Shown here piece by piece: positions 11,177-24,100 of a stretch of DNA of 64,000 bases. The stretch's first letter is position 1. Every line of letters starts with the position of its first letter. Under the pieces are notes generated by a model, which was not told where the DNA came from, ran no database searches, and saw nothing but the letters and a program-made list of their open reading frames with translations. The translations under genes were made by a program, and so were the position numbers. The DNA lies in the NCBI GenBank assembly GCA_900708905.1, contig CAADRB010000001.1:4336980-4400979 (forward strand), given 5' to 3'. This DNA is from Hymenolepis diminuta. Taxonomy: Eukaryota > Platyhelminthes > Cestoda > Cyclophyllidea > Hymenolepididae.

Positions 11177-12300
11177 CAGGGAGCGTGAGACATCTGAGGA
11201 CATCTTACGCACTTTCAGAAAAACAGAAAATAAAACTGTTAATGGCTGAAACTTACAATTTCTTTTAACAAAACAAATAAGCTCAATACTAATTCAGGTT
11301 TTATTCCATTTATCCCCCTTCGGCTTCTATCACCCCCTTGAATCGAGTCCGAAAGCAACTGACCGCAAGCCTCAATGAGGTGGCCTTTATTCATCGCTCT
11401 GGTTATTGCTTCCATCAGAGAGGAGGATTTAGTGTTATGGGGATGTGGTTAGTAATTTCCTTCTCAACCATGTCTCGTCCCAAATGAAATAATAAAAAGG
11501 GTTAAGGTCTGGTGAGTTAGGAGGCGGCCATAAGTTTGGTGTGACATGATGAGGAATATTCTCCGCCATCCAAGCCTGGGTTTGGGGAACTTTATGGGGC
11601 GGAGCCGTATTTCGTTGGAAGACAGTCTCTCCATTGGCCACACTGTCTATCCAAGGTGGCTCAACAACAATGGTTTGAAGAGTCTTCGCATGGGCATCTG
11701 CATTGACTCTAAGACCCTGTGGAAAAATTGAGGGGTCATGATGTACCCCTCCTTCACTGCTAACAACACCGAAAACCATCACTGTTTGTAGAAACTTCGT
11801 GCGCATACATAACGGTTGGAAATTCAGTGGGGTCCGCCGACACATACTCACCTGTCATTTCTTCAATTCACTTTTTCATCCTGATTGAAGTTGTTCTCAT
11901 CGGAGAGAAACTAAAAACTTCAATTTCTTTAAGAGGTGTTTTGCACATGTTAAATGATTCTCTTGAGTTGATTTTGTCGACATAAACTGACTTCGCCTAA
12001 AAATGTATATGATTTGTATTCGAGGTCTTGATGAACAACATTCACTAAATATTGTTGTTCCTTCAAACACTGGAAGATGTTTGGCGAAATGTCGCGCATT
12101 GACTTACCACGATTTTCGTCCATCATGCCATGCCATACACTCTTCTCACAAACTCACATGTTCTGAGTGAGTGAGTGAGCCAGCAGAGCGTTGACAATGC
12201 TGTTTTCTCCTCCTCGTGGCGGCCGATTCATCTCCATTGTTTTCATTCAGCAGCTTCTTTCTGTGTAAACGAAAGATGTTTCGAATTTTAGAAATCTTGC
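11177..12300 (-). mobile_element. Mariner-like DNA transposon, degenerate copy 1
   Basis: The element begins at a TA followed by CAGGGAGCGTGAG (11177), and its first ~200 bp match the second copy at 63390. The transposase is on the minus strand. A C-terminal open frame lies at 11435-11851, and an N-terminal piece near 11985-12125 (MDENRGKSMRDI, helix-turn-helix linker region) sits in another frame. No matching right terminal repeat (CACCCTG-type) could be found near 12300, so that end is approximate or lost. Confidence 0.8.
11435..11851 (-). pseudogene. Mariner-like transposase, catalytic half, inactivated
   Basis: The frame encodes the DDE catalytic core of an IS630/Tc1/mariner transposase. 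Family landmarks are MVFGVVSSEGG, FPQGLRVNADA, PPWIDSVANG and WMAENIPHHVTPNLWPPP, followed by NSPDLNP around the third acidic residue. The block that normally reads FQQDSAPSHK is VFQRNTAPPHK here, so the second catalytic Asp is lost to Asn. The N-terminal part is broken by frameshifts upstream (see 11177-12300). The copy is therefore dead. The reading as a mariner-type transposase is secure; the subfamily is not assigned. Confidence 0.85.
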
Positions 12301-13851
12301 AATTTGACAATGATGTATAATAATATCACTTAGAATACACTAAATTTTATGACTCCATCAATATCCCTAGAAAATAAAACAACGTCTTCTGTTCCTTAAT
12401 GGGCTTGGATTTTAAAAGACGGGAAAACATCTGATCTTCAATGCAAAATGTGGCTAAATTGTTATAGTTATATCGGTGGAGGTAGAAAGGAATGTTTGCT
12501 CATTTACTACACTTATCCTGAATCTGTCGTTCAGTCATTATGTAAAGAACGGCCTTCTGGCGCAGTTCTTCCTATTATCAAAATTAAATAATAAGCGAAT
12601 TGTGGAGTTCACAACGCTACCAAGGCTGATCAAGGAAATCTTGTGTGAGTTAGAACATTCTGAAAAGTGCGGAGGTGTTACTGATCGCGTAACGATCAAA
12701 TGCGGCTTGCGTGCAGAGGTCTTCCAGCCAATCGGCGGTCAATAATCCTACAGCATGGCTTTGATCAAATTTAATGACCAGGCATTTTGTTAGTTTAAAC
12801 AAAAGCGCAATAAACTCTTTCCACACAACACCTTGCGTGATCTCGCTACTTTGGGGGCAAATTTATACTAGAGGACTGTGGTGCGGTTAGTTGGACGTCT
12901 AAGAAGATTACTAAGGTTTATCAAAGCAGCTTTTTAGTGTAGCATCCGCTACAGGATACTCGCAAATGGTCGAACACAGAGAAAAATTTGAGGATAACTC
13001 GTTAATACACAGACGATTTCAAAATTCAAATATTCAGAGTACCTGTATTTATAAAAGAAAATAGATAGTTATAAATTACATTATACAAACTTTTAAAATT
13101 CTAAATTAATCGAACAGGAGTGTTGGAACAATGGCCAAATTGTAGCAGCCAGGAAGAACCCTAAAAATCTGAAAGTACACAAGTTACAGGCTAAAAATTG
13201 GATGTGTGTAAAGTACACCAATTCTTTATGAAGTTGATTGAATGTTTATGTCGTGAGCCAAAATAATTATGATTTATTATCTTATGTAATTAATTTTGTA
13301 TGGAATAGGACATCATTAGATTGGGTCCAGTTGGTGTTGTGGGCCTAACAATGCCGTTACATCGAAATCACGTGTAATTGTATGTTTGCATTAAGAAATT
13401 TCAGGTCTAACAGAGCACTTAGGAGTGTGACTTGACTTAATTTTTTTAATATCGCCAACTATCACAAGGCAAAGTAGGTTGAGTCAATCTCGTTCCTAGA
13501 ATGGCTTGAATTTGGATGGGAATTTGTAGTATCATACTCTTCTTACTAAATTTTGAATACTAGTAATACTGATGATTAATATGGTCACACTATTATTTGA
13601 CCACTGCAATATTCTTGCCCTATTCTGAGCCCCTTTGGTTTCGTCATCCTATTCTTTAGCAGTAATTTCCTCTAAAAATAATTTCAAACTGACTCTTTGC
13701 TTGAATAAAATAGATTTTACAATTATTTGCTAGGATTATCTTAATGGGAACACAAAGAAGAAATAATTTGAGTCATTAATGTTGCCATAACAGTTTAAAG
13801 GCGGCTAGAAAAACGGCCAAGATTTATTGATAATAATATTAAGTTTGCTAG
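12301..13851. other. Intergenic, no gene seen
   Basis: An 89-codon open frame at 12476-12745 (+) has reasonable amino-acid balance but no recognisable domain, Kozak context or splice partner. I do not call it. The rest is AT-rich. Confidence 0.45.
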
Positions 13852-14104
13852 AGTCAGTAGATGTCTATCAACACCTGGCGATTAGAAATGATAGATTGGC
13901 GATAAGATCTCCATTACAGTGTCCACAAACTGTCCCGCTGTGTGTCTGTGTGTTTGTACATAGATACTTAAACGATCATCAAGCCAAGATACCGACGAGG
14001 AGAGATGAGTGAATCTAACAAAGATATGTTTTGTATATAAGCCTAATTTACTTGTTAATAAAATGAAGTGGCTTCTCTGCCACTCCCGAACTGATCTGGC
14101 GACA
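13852..14104 (+). repeat. LTR fragment B
   Basis: This is the inverted counterpart of fragment A. In sense orientation it shows a TATA box in TTTTGTATATAAGCC and then GTTAATAAAATG, a poly(A) signal. A perfect hairpin follows, GTGGC-TTCTCT-GCCAC (about 14069-14084). The end, CTGATC then TGGCGAC, matches the LTR end/primer-site sequence seen at the Gypsy copy near 51.15 kb. About 60 bp downstream lies fragment C in the opposite orientation. Confidence 0.6.
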
Positions 14105-14164
14105 TGATTGGCTAGACTTTTTTCAAATATTCGATCGATTTGACCCCAGCAGACATAACGTAAT

Positions 14165-14335
14165 TACAAAGTTTATATACAAAAGTTCATTTGTACGATA
14201 TTAGTCTTCTCCTGTAGTTCTATATTTTCACCTGGTGACTGGCAACTGTGAAGATTCCTATGTACGCTTGTGTGGGATGCTGCTGCCTACCTCCTATCAT
14301 TTCCAATTGCTAGGTTTTGCCGTCATTTATCACCT
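14165..14335 (-). repeat. LTR fragment C, inverted to B
   Basis: The reverse complement contains TTTTGTATATAAAC, and a block TAGCAATTGGAAATGATAG that resembles GGCGATTAGAAATGATAG of fragment B. It is shorter and more diverged than A and B, and stands tail to tail with B. Confidence 0.4.
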
Positions 14336-16323
14336 GTAGCAGGAAGATTTAACCACCTTCTACTAAATCACAACAGATTTTAAGCGTCCACTGTCCCACA
14401 CTCGAATAATAATTTTCCACTAAGGAACATTTTGTAGACTAAGCAGTATACACATACTTACAAATAGATTTTCTCAATGCAACAATTTTAAAGAAAATAA
14501 ATCATATTAAAAGCTTCATTATGAGACCGTCACAGCACAATTACATTCTAATCCTACCAAAGATTTTCGATCATTCTATTGCTGTAATATCAAGCTTTCC
14601 GTTTTAATAATTTATTTATTTCAATTTGAAAAATCGCAAAGCTCTTTAAAGCTGGAAAAGAAACAACCAAGATAAAGAGACTACGGAAATACAACTTCTT
14701 CCTTAGTGTTGCGATTTTAATATGAGTCAAAGTACCAAAATAAATTAGATAGTCACCCCAGATGAAGCGCTATGAAGGGGAAATTGAAAGACAATTCTTT
14801 GGAAAAATTTATCATGAATTTGCGAAGAAAGTCAGAGTAGTTTATTCAGAACAGTTAAACGCTTAAGGATATTTTTCGCAAAGGGTGTCAAAGAAGATCA
14901 AATTATTAATCCATATAAACATTTTGTACTTCGACAGTATGCTATCATATGAAAGAGTCTTCGAAAAATTTTAGATATGAATAAAGAATGACCAACAATT
15001 TTGTAGCGCTTCCTTGGGCTATTGATCTTTATATATGATTTGAATGGTAGATCTCAAGACTACTCTTTTGAGGACTGACGCGACAGGGTGTTAATTCAAG
15101 ATGTTTAACTAGTTCTCCTGTCTTTCCCAAGTACACGGGTTGGATGATTACACAATGAAAGTGTTAGCTTAACTATGATCGTTTGAGTGTTTTCGATTAT
15201 GGTCTTTTTAAATAAATACACCTCTCAAACTTGTCATATATTCCTACCATTCACGAATAATAATTTTTTTAGATGAAATTCTCTTTGCTTAAATTAGTAC
15301 AACAGTCTCATATTAATCATTACTGTGAAAGAGTAGAAGAAATAGCCATTCCATCTACGTAGTTATTGTTTTAGTATAAAGTAAATATGATGAGCTAAGT
15401 TATATATTATTGGCAGTGTGAATAGTAGAAATTAGAGGTTTTAATTTTTGCGTGCTATTATGCGTTTTAATCTTTACTCTATTCGTACACATGTATGGAT
15501 AGCAATGACTAATTTTGTATTTCATGTGAGAATCAGAGACTTTAGTGGATTCTGATTATTGAAGGATCGAAAATGGCTTCGTTTATAACATTACGATTTT
15601 AAGTGTACCGCAGAGGAATTTTCCAATTTATAACTTGTCTGATTGATTTATTCTTATAGATCAAACTGTTAGTACAAATTATCGGCAAGTTGAAAAGAGC
15701 TTTGCTTGGAATTAAGGTTAAGGTATTTAACCAAAATTATGGTCATGAAGTGAGATATCATTATTATAAAATTCTTAACCCACTTTAAATTTTAGAATTG
15801 TTGATAATGTATCTCAAAATTTTAATATCATCACTATTGTTGTTGCGATGTAAGAGATGTTTTAGTGCTTTTATAAATATATAATTTATCAATTTTTCAA
15901 TAACTGGACAAGATTTACTTACCTGTTACTTAAATGTATTTTGAATTTGTATCGCGAAGTATAATGTAAGTGATGACAAAAATTTTTCAAAAGATTTAGA
16001 TTTTTTCCCGTCTCCGTCTTTTGTCAAATAAAAAATGAGAACAAAAGAAACAATGATATTTAGTTAAGATAAAGATTTATAATGCCACCACTTAAAAATT
16101 TAATAATTCTTTTTTTGCTTTTATTTTATTTATATGGTGCGTAAAATTGCACATGACACTGCGTTATTTGGAATATAAATCATTAAATTCTTGTATTTTT
16201 AATAACGTTATACAAGTAAATAAATCTTTTGATTTTTATGCAAATATACAGACTGATATTTGTAACAGGTTATCATTGCACTATAGCCAAATTCGATAAG
16301 CCCAATTCGGCACATTCAGTTGG
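14336..16323. other. Intergenic upstream of CCDC25
   Basis: AT-rich, with no supported gene. It probably contains the CCDC25 promoter, but no distinct element stands out. Confidence 0.45.
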
Positions 16324-16333
16324 CCTTTTCAGG
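16324..16333 (+). promoter_or_regulatory. Acceptor-like site 1 nt before the CCDC25 start codon
   Basis: GGCCTTTTCAG ends at 16332 and is followed by a single G and the ATG at 16334. A real 3' splice site here would leave only one leader nucleotide of local origin. That suggests trans-splicing or a UTR intron. Confidence 0.5.
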
Positions 16334-19229
16334 ATGGTAACCTACTACAAATGCGAGCTTGTTTCTCCACCATATATCTTGTTCATGGGTGCCGATAAAT
16401 ATGAAAATGACAAGCTCATACGATGGGGGTGGCCAGAGGACGTTTGGTTTCACGTTGACAAGTTGTCATCAGCACACGTGTATTTGCGGTTAAGAGAAGG
16501 TGAAACCCTTGATGACGTTCCTGAAGCTGTCATCCAAGATTGTGCTCAACTTTGCAAGCAAAATAGTATAGAGGTGTGTTTTATTATTTGTATTATGAAT
16601 TTACTCAAATTTATTACCTAAACTTACATGTGAACACGGTTCTAATTTGTGTACTTGAAGACATTGCTTAGTTCAATATCATTTTTACGTGTTACAAGGC
16701 CAATCGATTTCTTTTTCATTTTGTTATATTTCAGGTTACAATTTCTTAAGAAGTGCACTATATATAGTTGTATTTTTAAGGAGTAAGAAATTTGAAGTCT
16801 CTGAATTATGTATATATCTTAACAGCATACTAATGATTAATATCTCATTGTTGATATTCATGAAGATTTTTTATCATGATTAGTCTGCCTTAGCTCTATT
16901 GATAAATGATTTAAGGTAAAGTAAGGAAGAAAAATTAACCTTTCATTTTTGGATCTCTTTCTTACGCATGAGTTTACCGTCTCTGGCGTTATTAGTATTT
17001 GGCAGTTTATACTGCTTTATCAATCAGACCAACCTTTCCCAATGGTTTTAAGAATTTTTAATCCGTCGAATTTTACAGATTGGCCAACGGTAATGCTATT
17101 GTTTCCTAAAAATTTGATGATTTTAGAATATCAGTAACTTGTGTGTGTGATGAATTTGAGTCATGCTATTAGTTTTCTGTGTCTCTATGAGCATTTTCAT
17201 GGTAATGTGTTATCGTTTAAGAATGATGAAATCAATATTCGCCAGAATTTTTTGTCTAATGCCCCTTTTAACCAATTTGTACTTTAAGGAGTTCGTGCAC
17301 GATGCATAGTATGAACCTGTTGCTTATGAGTCTCGAGCCCCTGACCCACGGTATTAAATATACAATTTTGTATCTGCTCATGTTTATTATTTAGTTAATG
17401 AAAGAAACTTAGCTGAAATTAGTTGTCGAGTAGTTTTTGATCACCATTCTACCCTTCTGATTGTTGCAGTTGTGAAAATCTGTTACTTATCTACATTGTT
17501 AGCTCTCCATCAGTTTCCACCCAGTGATTGAAATGTCTAATCGTTTACAGTTGAGATTTATTCGAAGATTAGCTTCGTTCTTATTCGTCTGTTTGAATAT
17601 CAGTAGTCAATTGCGGTCTTAATACATGAGCTATTGAACATAAGTATGTTATGATGATTATGTTATTAGCCATATCCTGGTGCTATAATCTACTTAATTT
17701 ATTTGACGTGGTTCCTGTTACTTAAATGATGACACTTTCTGTTCAATAGAAACACTTATTTTAATGTAATTAGACCAGTACTGTGCTAATTACTCTCTTC
17801 AGTAGGGTTGAGAAAATCAGAATTGCAGAGTTTTCACCACAAAGAAAGTATGTATGTTAAGGGCTTCCAGACGTATTAACTTTTATCAATTAGAATGTTA
17901 TCAAGAGACTGGTTATTTTTTTCTCGTCACTCCTTAGTTTAGCCAATTAGTTAAATTTGCTTGTGCCGTGTAGAATCTGCTCTCGAATCAGTTTGGTAAA
18001 GTAATTTACAAGCAAATTGATATGTCATTTAGTGTTGAATGCTTATCTTCCCATATTTATTAATACCAATGATAGCTTTCATCAAGAGACAGTATCAAAA
18101 CACGAGGAACATAAAAATAGTTCAATTAGATGAAAGGATAAGGATAGTTAAAAAGGGGGGAAAGAAAATTGAGTTCACGTCTTCCCCTTCTTTTTTTTAA
18201 TTTAGGAGATTGGGTTTGTTGCGGCAGGATCTGATGTTCCTAAACCCGATCTTCGCATTTTGACATTCAGATTTCTTACTATAAAGTTTGAGGTCAAACA
18301 TCTGCGGTTTTTTTTCATGATAGTTTAAGTCTGATCTGATTGACCGATAGATTTCATTTAGAGGTTAGTAATACCCATCTGAAAGCCAGAGGGTAGTAGC
18401 TGGTAGTTCTCTTAGGGAAGATCGTATTGAATGTTCGTGTATCCCAAGGTCTAAAATGCTCCCATATTCACATAACTGTCAATTGCCTATTAGTAAACTC
18501 TTTTATCCAGAGGATGGGTTCTAAAATAAATATGTGAAAAAGAATGACTGTGAAATCATGTTATCTAAATTTCCCACATAGAAAATAAAGTTATCAAGAT
18601 ATATCTGACTGAACTTCAAATTTAGAAAAAAAACATTAGACATTATGGTTATGGAGTTTAAATAAAGTAGAGTTCTCCTAATTCCTTTATTCTCAATCCT
18701 ACTGCTTTACGCTCCTCTCGCTGTGTGTTTAGATGTCTCCACATAGTTAAAATTTTTTGCTCTGCCTCAGGGTTGCAAACAGAATGACGTGACCATCGTC
18801 TACACCATGTGGGAGAATCTGCGCAAGACCGCCGACATGGAAGTGGGTCAGGTCGGGTTCCACACGCACAAGGCCGTCCGCAAAGTCACCGTTGCCAAAC
18901 GAGACTCGGAGATCCTTCGACGATTGGAGAAGACTTCCACCACACTCTCACCCTTCTCAAGCTCTGACAACTCTAAGCCCACAGATGAAAGTGAGGACAA
19001 AGGAGGACAGGAGGCGAATATTGAAGCCCGTTTACGCGCAGAAAGAGAGGCAAGAGATTCCAGGGAACGAGCTAAATCGCGAGCTGCTCAAAGAGCTCGT
19101 GAGAGAGCTGAGAGGGAAGTTGAAAAAGCGAGAGCGGCTGAAGCTGAGAGACGAGACTACGGTAGAATGTTCAAGGCGGAGGCGATGCGATCGAATGAAG
19201 ATGGATATGATTCGGATGACTTTATGTGA
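16334..19229 (+). CDS. CCDC25: CCDC25, NFACT-R (DUF814) coiled-coil protein
   Basis: Two exons, 16334-16573 and 18771-19229, join in phase 0 (NSIE then GCKQND) to give 232 aa; human has 208. The N-terminal NFACT-R domain spans about 1-115: [16 protein letters not shown], then [20 protein letters not shown], then [19 protein letters not shown]. It is followed by a highly charged Arg/Glu/Ala coiled coil (about 145-215). The conserved acidic tail ends [12 protein letters not shown], where the human protein ends NQDGNDSDEFM. The extra length lies in a Ser/Thr/Glu-rich linker before the coiled coil. In mammals CCDC25 has been described as a membrane receptor for extracellular DNA. The conserved NFACT-R domain is related to the ribosome-quality-control factor NEMF. 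Its role here is not known. The ATG is chosen by homology and by the acceptor one base upstream. Confidence 0.92.
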
Positions 19230-21194
19230 GATGAAGAGGACTTGGAATGCCAAAGGAAGTGTTAAAAGAAAACCCCTGGATGTGTATATTTTGTGTTTAG
19301 GAACCCGTGATTAAATTTATTTGCTTTTGGTAATAGTGCTTTTATGTTTATTGGGGCTCAGTTAAAACATAAAAGGCAAGCAGGACCATTTTTATGATGG
19401 CACTTAGTAGAAATGATGAAAAGAGTATTAGCGATTCCAAAGAAGTGAATGTATACTTTGTGAAATGAAGTAGTTCAGTGTGTGGGGGGGGGGGGGAAGG
19501 TCCGGTAGAAATAGAAAATCATCCCAAAGTGTGGAAGTGGAACAGCTGGATACGCATATTTTGTGCGTCTGGAACCCATGGTTAAATATATTGCTTTGTG
19601 TACATATTGATTTAAGTGTGATGTTAAAACGTAAATGAGCCATCTGAGCCATTATGACGATCAAAAACATAGATAATAGAACTCGGGAAAGGAGGCATCG
19701 ATGTGAATAAGGTGTTGTTTAAAACCTTTGGATGCATATTCAGTGAAAAGCTTGCCATTGAATGTGCTGGTCTAAGAAATAGGGAAAATAATCCTGTAGG
19801 GGTTGAAGAGAGAGGATTAGATATGCGCAAATTCTAGAAGTAAAACTACCTTAATAATTCAACCGAGTCAGACACAGAGCTATCCCTAAACAAAATTATG
19901 GATCTTCCAAGTGGCCATTAGGATAAAACAGCCTTTTCTGAAATCAGTTGATTTGGATCGCTGTTGAAATAGACAAATATAGTGGAATGAAAGGGCAAGG
20001 AATAAGAAATTGGAAGAAGTAAGAAAAGATGGTCAATAATCAGCCGCAGAAGAAGGAAAAAATAAGTCCCTGTAGTTATTAGAAAATATTTATTATACTT
20101 TGACTCGAACCATCTACTATACAACGTAATTCACATAAAAAACTAATGTGTAATAATTATTAACCTTGTCAAGTAAGAATATTTAGTAATTTTAAATAAA
20201 TTTTTTCCTTGACACTTTTGGTTATCTGGCTTTATTTTCTCTTTCAATTCTTAAGCGCCTACTAGACTATTTTACCAGTCCTGATGTTCGGGATGCCCTC
20301 CCAAGAATAAATTTGCTTTTTTGCACTGTCGTAGCATGATATTCATCTACTTTGCAAATTATCACACATAGAAGTATTTACTCATTGCACACATCTGAAT
20401 CGAGAAACGACTGGGCCACTTGCAAAATCTAAGGAATTTCCTCCCTCTTCAAAATATGAGTCAAACATATAAATGCCTCTATTTGGATGGAGAGATATAA
20501 CTGAATTGAGTGAATTTGGAAGAAACTGAATCTGAGGAGACTCCATTTTGCTTGAAATAAGTGAAAGTTATTCCTTTGGTGTTTAATGCTGATGAGTGGA
20601 AACTGGTTTTTCATAAATAAAGGCATACGCTGTTAAGTATTTTCATATTCCTATGTTTGACCATCTAATTCTGATTAATTGAAGAAAGTGTTCTACAAGA
20701 TGGAAAATATGAGTGATGACAGCCATCACGTCTCTATAGCCGCAGAACAGTCGGCATGATCTAACCTGTCTGTTATTCGTAGCTTTACAGAAGCTTAGTT
20801 AACTTTTCCTGTTCCTGACCAGTTCTCAGTTTAGAAATGTGAGCCATCTTACAGTATTCCAATTAGGTTTTTTCAACTCAAGCAATCTCACCTTTATTTC
20901 CAAGACCTTAGCAAATCAACTTCAGTTCACAAATTTTCTATCCAGATTGAAAATTCAACTTTACGTTTCTTTATATTCGTTTATTTTTCTTGAACATAGT
21001 AGAGACTGCCTTACGTACAAACATGCTGATTTGTGAGTTTATTTAAGATATTTAAATAATCATAATTTATTAAGTAGAAATGACCTTGTATAAAGCCTCT
21101 AATTACATATACAGACAGATCATACAAAAGATTAATCACTAAAAGTATAAAAGATGATTGAGCAAGACACGTCACATAATTAAACCAACAAATA
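19230..21194. other. Convergent intergenic region between CCDC25 and the P5B ATPase
   Basis: It contains a diverged tandem duplication (19262-19400 and 19530-19670) and a run of 13 G at 19484-19496. Two minus-strand AATAAA signals for the ATPase lie at 21066-21071 and 21038-21043. No gene was seen. Confidence 0.55.
19262..19670 (+). repeat. Imperfect tandem duplication in the CCDC25 3' flank
   Basis: About 60 bp near 19275-19335 (CTGGATGTGTATATTTTGTG, later GGAACCCGTG and TTAAAT) recurs near 19539-19600 (CTGGATACGCATATTTTGTG, later GGAACCCATG and TTAAAT). The offset is about 265 bp. Similarity fades through GTTAAAACATAAA / GTTAAAACGTAAA. A weaker third echo (TTTGGATGCATATTCAGTG) lies near 19725. 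Confidence 0.6.
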
Positions 21195-24100
21195 TCATAG
21201 AATAATCGATGAACGTCTCATTGGCGCGTATTTTGAGTTCCGCAAGGCGACAAAATCAATCAGCTTCTCCACTCCCCAAGCCACGATAAGGTATAACACT
21301 GCCATCACAACAATTGCCACCGTAAAACTGTACCTTGGAAAATCGACGTCATCAGGAGCGTGCAAAGGCAGAAGCTAAAGACACAAAAATATGTTACTTA
21401 AGCATTTCAGTGGGATATATCTTCAAAATCAATTTTGCATTTGGCTTACCTGAGCCCAATTAACAAAGAATGCTGGAGTAAAAAGAACGAATCCTAATAC
21501 CATAGCCAGTACGATCAACACATTGATAGCAAAGCATACTGAATTAAAAATATAATTAGTAAAGTCATATTTAGAACCCTACCATTTCCATAGACTTTTT
21601 CCCGGAAAGGTGGACCTTTGGCAAGGACCATGCATACGAAAACGTACTGGAAACAGGAGAAATAGAATAATGCGGTAGTTTCATAGGAACCAGCACTATC
21701 CAATCGATCTTCAGAGGGCTGAAAAGGAGTCCACCTAAAGTTGAATCAGGGGTTAGAGATACATAAATACTACACTTACCAAGGCTGTTTTTGGACAAAG
21801 ATGAAAACGATTATTTGAGCTCCAATGGAGAGTGTTAAATGGGTAAGAACTGACGCAAGATTTGATGGTGTCAGAAGTCGGAGAGGAGGTCCACTGTGTT
21901 CTAGATGCTTCCACGGTCGGCTCATTGCATCTAGTAAAGAAAAGAGAATCGACGTCCAATTCAACAGGCTTTACTGGAACCGTTATAGCATTTAACATTT
22001 ATGGCTATAGCATTTATAGTAATGTACTCCGCAGACGCTAAAAAAAATAAACTTTAATTAGCCGGTAAAACAGGAGGAGACTGTATTGGATGATGCACGT
22101 GTTTGAATGTTAAAATCAATCAAGACGTAAATCTGTGAGGACTTCTAAAATAGTCTCAATCACTAGTGGTTGATTAGAACATGGCTAAAAGGTGGAATAA
22201 CAAGCTTAATTACCTAAGTACAACGTATTGGGAGCTACGCACAAAAACCCAAGAGAGCACGCCTTGATCACATCTTGGTATACTATCTCACATACATCTA
22301 CTTAGATAGACAAAAAGATACGCTTGATAACTGAGAGAAGTCAAATATACTCCATTTGCACTGGCTCAGGGAGTTTATCAATATGGGCATACACTGAAGT
22401 CGTGGGTGCCACAATCGATGAGACGAAAAAGGCCTATATCATTAATGGCGGCGATACTGAAACTAAATACAAAATAACCAGATGTTTATTTTTTCACTTT
22501 TATGATGAAACCAATGCCTATGACTAAGGAACAGCCGATGACAGGAGCGCCAACCTGGAAAGAGGAAAAGAAAGCCTAAGCGATCATAATACACTCCAGA
22601 AGCTCGCGAGCAGGTGCTTTTCGACATTCTCCCTGGGGTCCCGATCTCTATCATCGTGATCTAAGCGACGTGTTTATTCCTGTCTCTATATATAGACAAA
22701 AAAACACTTGAAATCACCCTAATCACCCGTCTGTGTCTCACTGATCGAAGAAAAAGTTGTAGTTATCTGTAGTAAACTATTATGAAAACCCTCGGCCTAT
22801 CTTACACTAGTGGCAGTGGTGGGATTAAAGCATGACGCATAGATTATATTGATAGTGGTTTAAAGATGGCGGTGCCATGGGCTTAGGAACTGGGTTCTCT
22901 GGAAAGTAATGTGAATCATGCTGGTAGTAGTGTCATGAAGTGAGTGGTTGTGCCTTCATCAGTGATAGAAATAGATCAGGAATGACCAAAACTACATCAC
23001 GATTAAGTAGAGCACTTTGACAATTTTCGGGACTCTTGCGAACTTTAGAATTAGGATTATCGTCCATGACATCACACTTTCTATGCTCTTGATGAAAGGT
23101 AGAACGAGTTAGACGATGGCACCAATTCTCAGACCATGGAAGGATTGTGCCCTTTTGATAGAGGAGTAACTCACTCCTGCAATGATAAGGTATCTCATAC
23201 GCTTGAGAGATGAGCAGATAGGAGAACAGCAAAGATGGTCATGTCATGCATTCCACTAGCATACGTGACAAAATGACGTTCAGTAGGAGACTAGTCCCAT
23301 ATAGCCTTTTGCTGGCGCGCTTCATTGCTATTAGTCTCTTTATTTGTTGGTAGCTGGTGATAGGATGCTTTGAAAGGTCGGCGTGATCGCTGGCTTAGCC
23401 TAGTTTTGTTATGGGGGTCTGTATCCTACACATTTAATGAAAACACTTTCCGTTAAAGCAATTTAGGCTGAGAACTGGCAAATTTCCACCACTTCCATTT
23501 TGATCATTTTCGACTGTTCATGGGTATCGAACCTATGACTGGAACACCACCGATACATATATTTTTCAACTTACATGTTATCGAAAGAGGAGCAACAATA
23601 AAGAGATCAACAACAAGGTATTCAGGATCCGTGAGCGTGTTGCCGATCTAGAAAGGCGAAGAGAGCAAAATAGAGTTTTAATAGTATGAGTAGAAAGAGG
23701 GAAGAAATTGGGAACTTACATAATAAAGAAGTAGAACCGTGAAGAATTGGACGAAACTATAAAGAACCATGTATTTAAAAGAACCAATTGCTGTGGATAG
23801 AGAACTACGACCTTCTCTGAAAAGGGGAACATTAGGAAGACGTAAAAAACAAAACTTTAATACACAAGTGAAATTAATGCTTAAAATACTACTTAGTTTA
23901 TAAATAGTAGTCACGGAAAGAGTTGTAGTGGTACTGTTTAACCGTTGAATTATGTATCAAATTATTTCAGTTTTCCGCTTCTTAAAATGGTGGACTTCAA
24001 TCTTTTACGCCAACGGTTTTTCCAATTCTCTTGAGCTGTTTATCCGTTTTCCAATATTACCTAACTCCCGCACGATGAATCATATATATGTCCATTCTAA

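Noticed and set aside
12476..12745. 89-codon plus-strand frame beyond the mariner copy
   Set aside because: No domain, no splice context, and it lies next to transposon debris; not enough support.
18892..19314. 140-codon plus-strand frame overlapping CCDC25 exon 2
   Set aside because: It is a frame shadow of the Arg/Glu-rich coiled coil; the CCDC25 frame has clear homology.
22470..22680. Minus-strand block reading [21 protein letters not shown], at first taken as the P5B ATPase exon after 23575
   Set aside because: The true next exon is 21930-21780: it fits the phase (ACA-T|AT), continues [10 protein letters not shown] and leads into [11 protein letters not shown] exactly as in homologues. 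The block at 22.5 kb has no place left in the protein.
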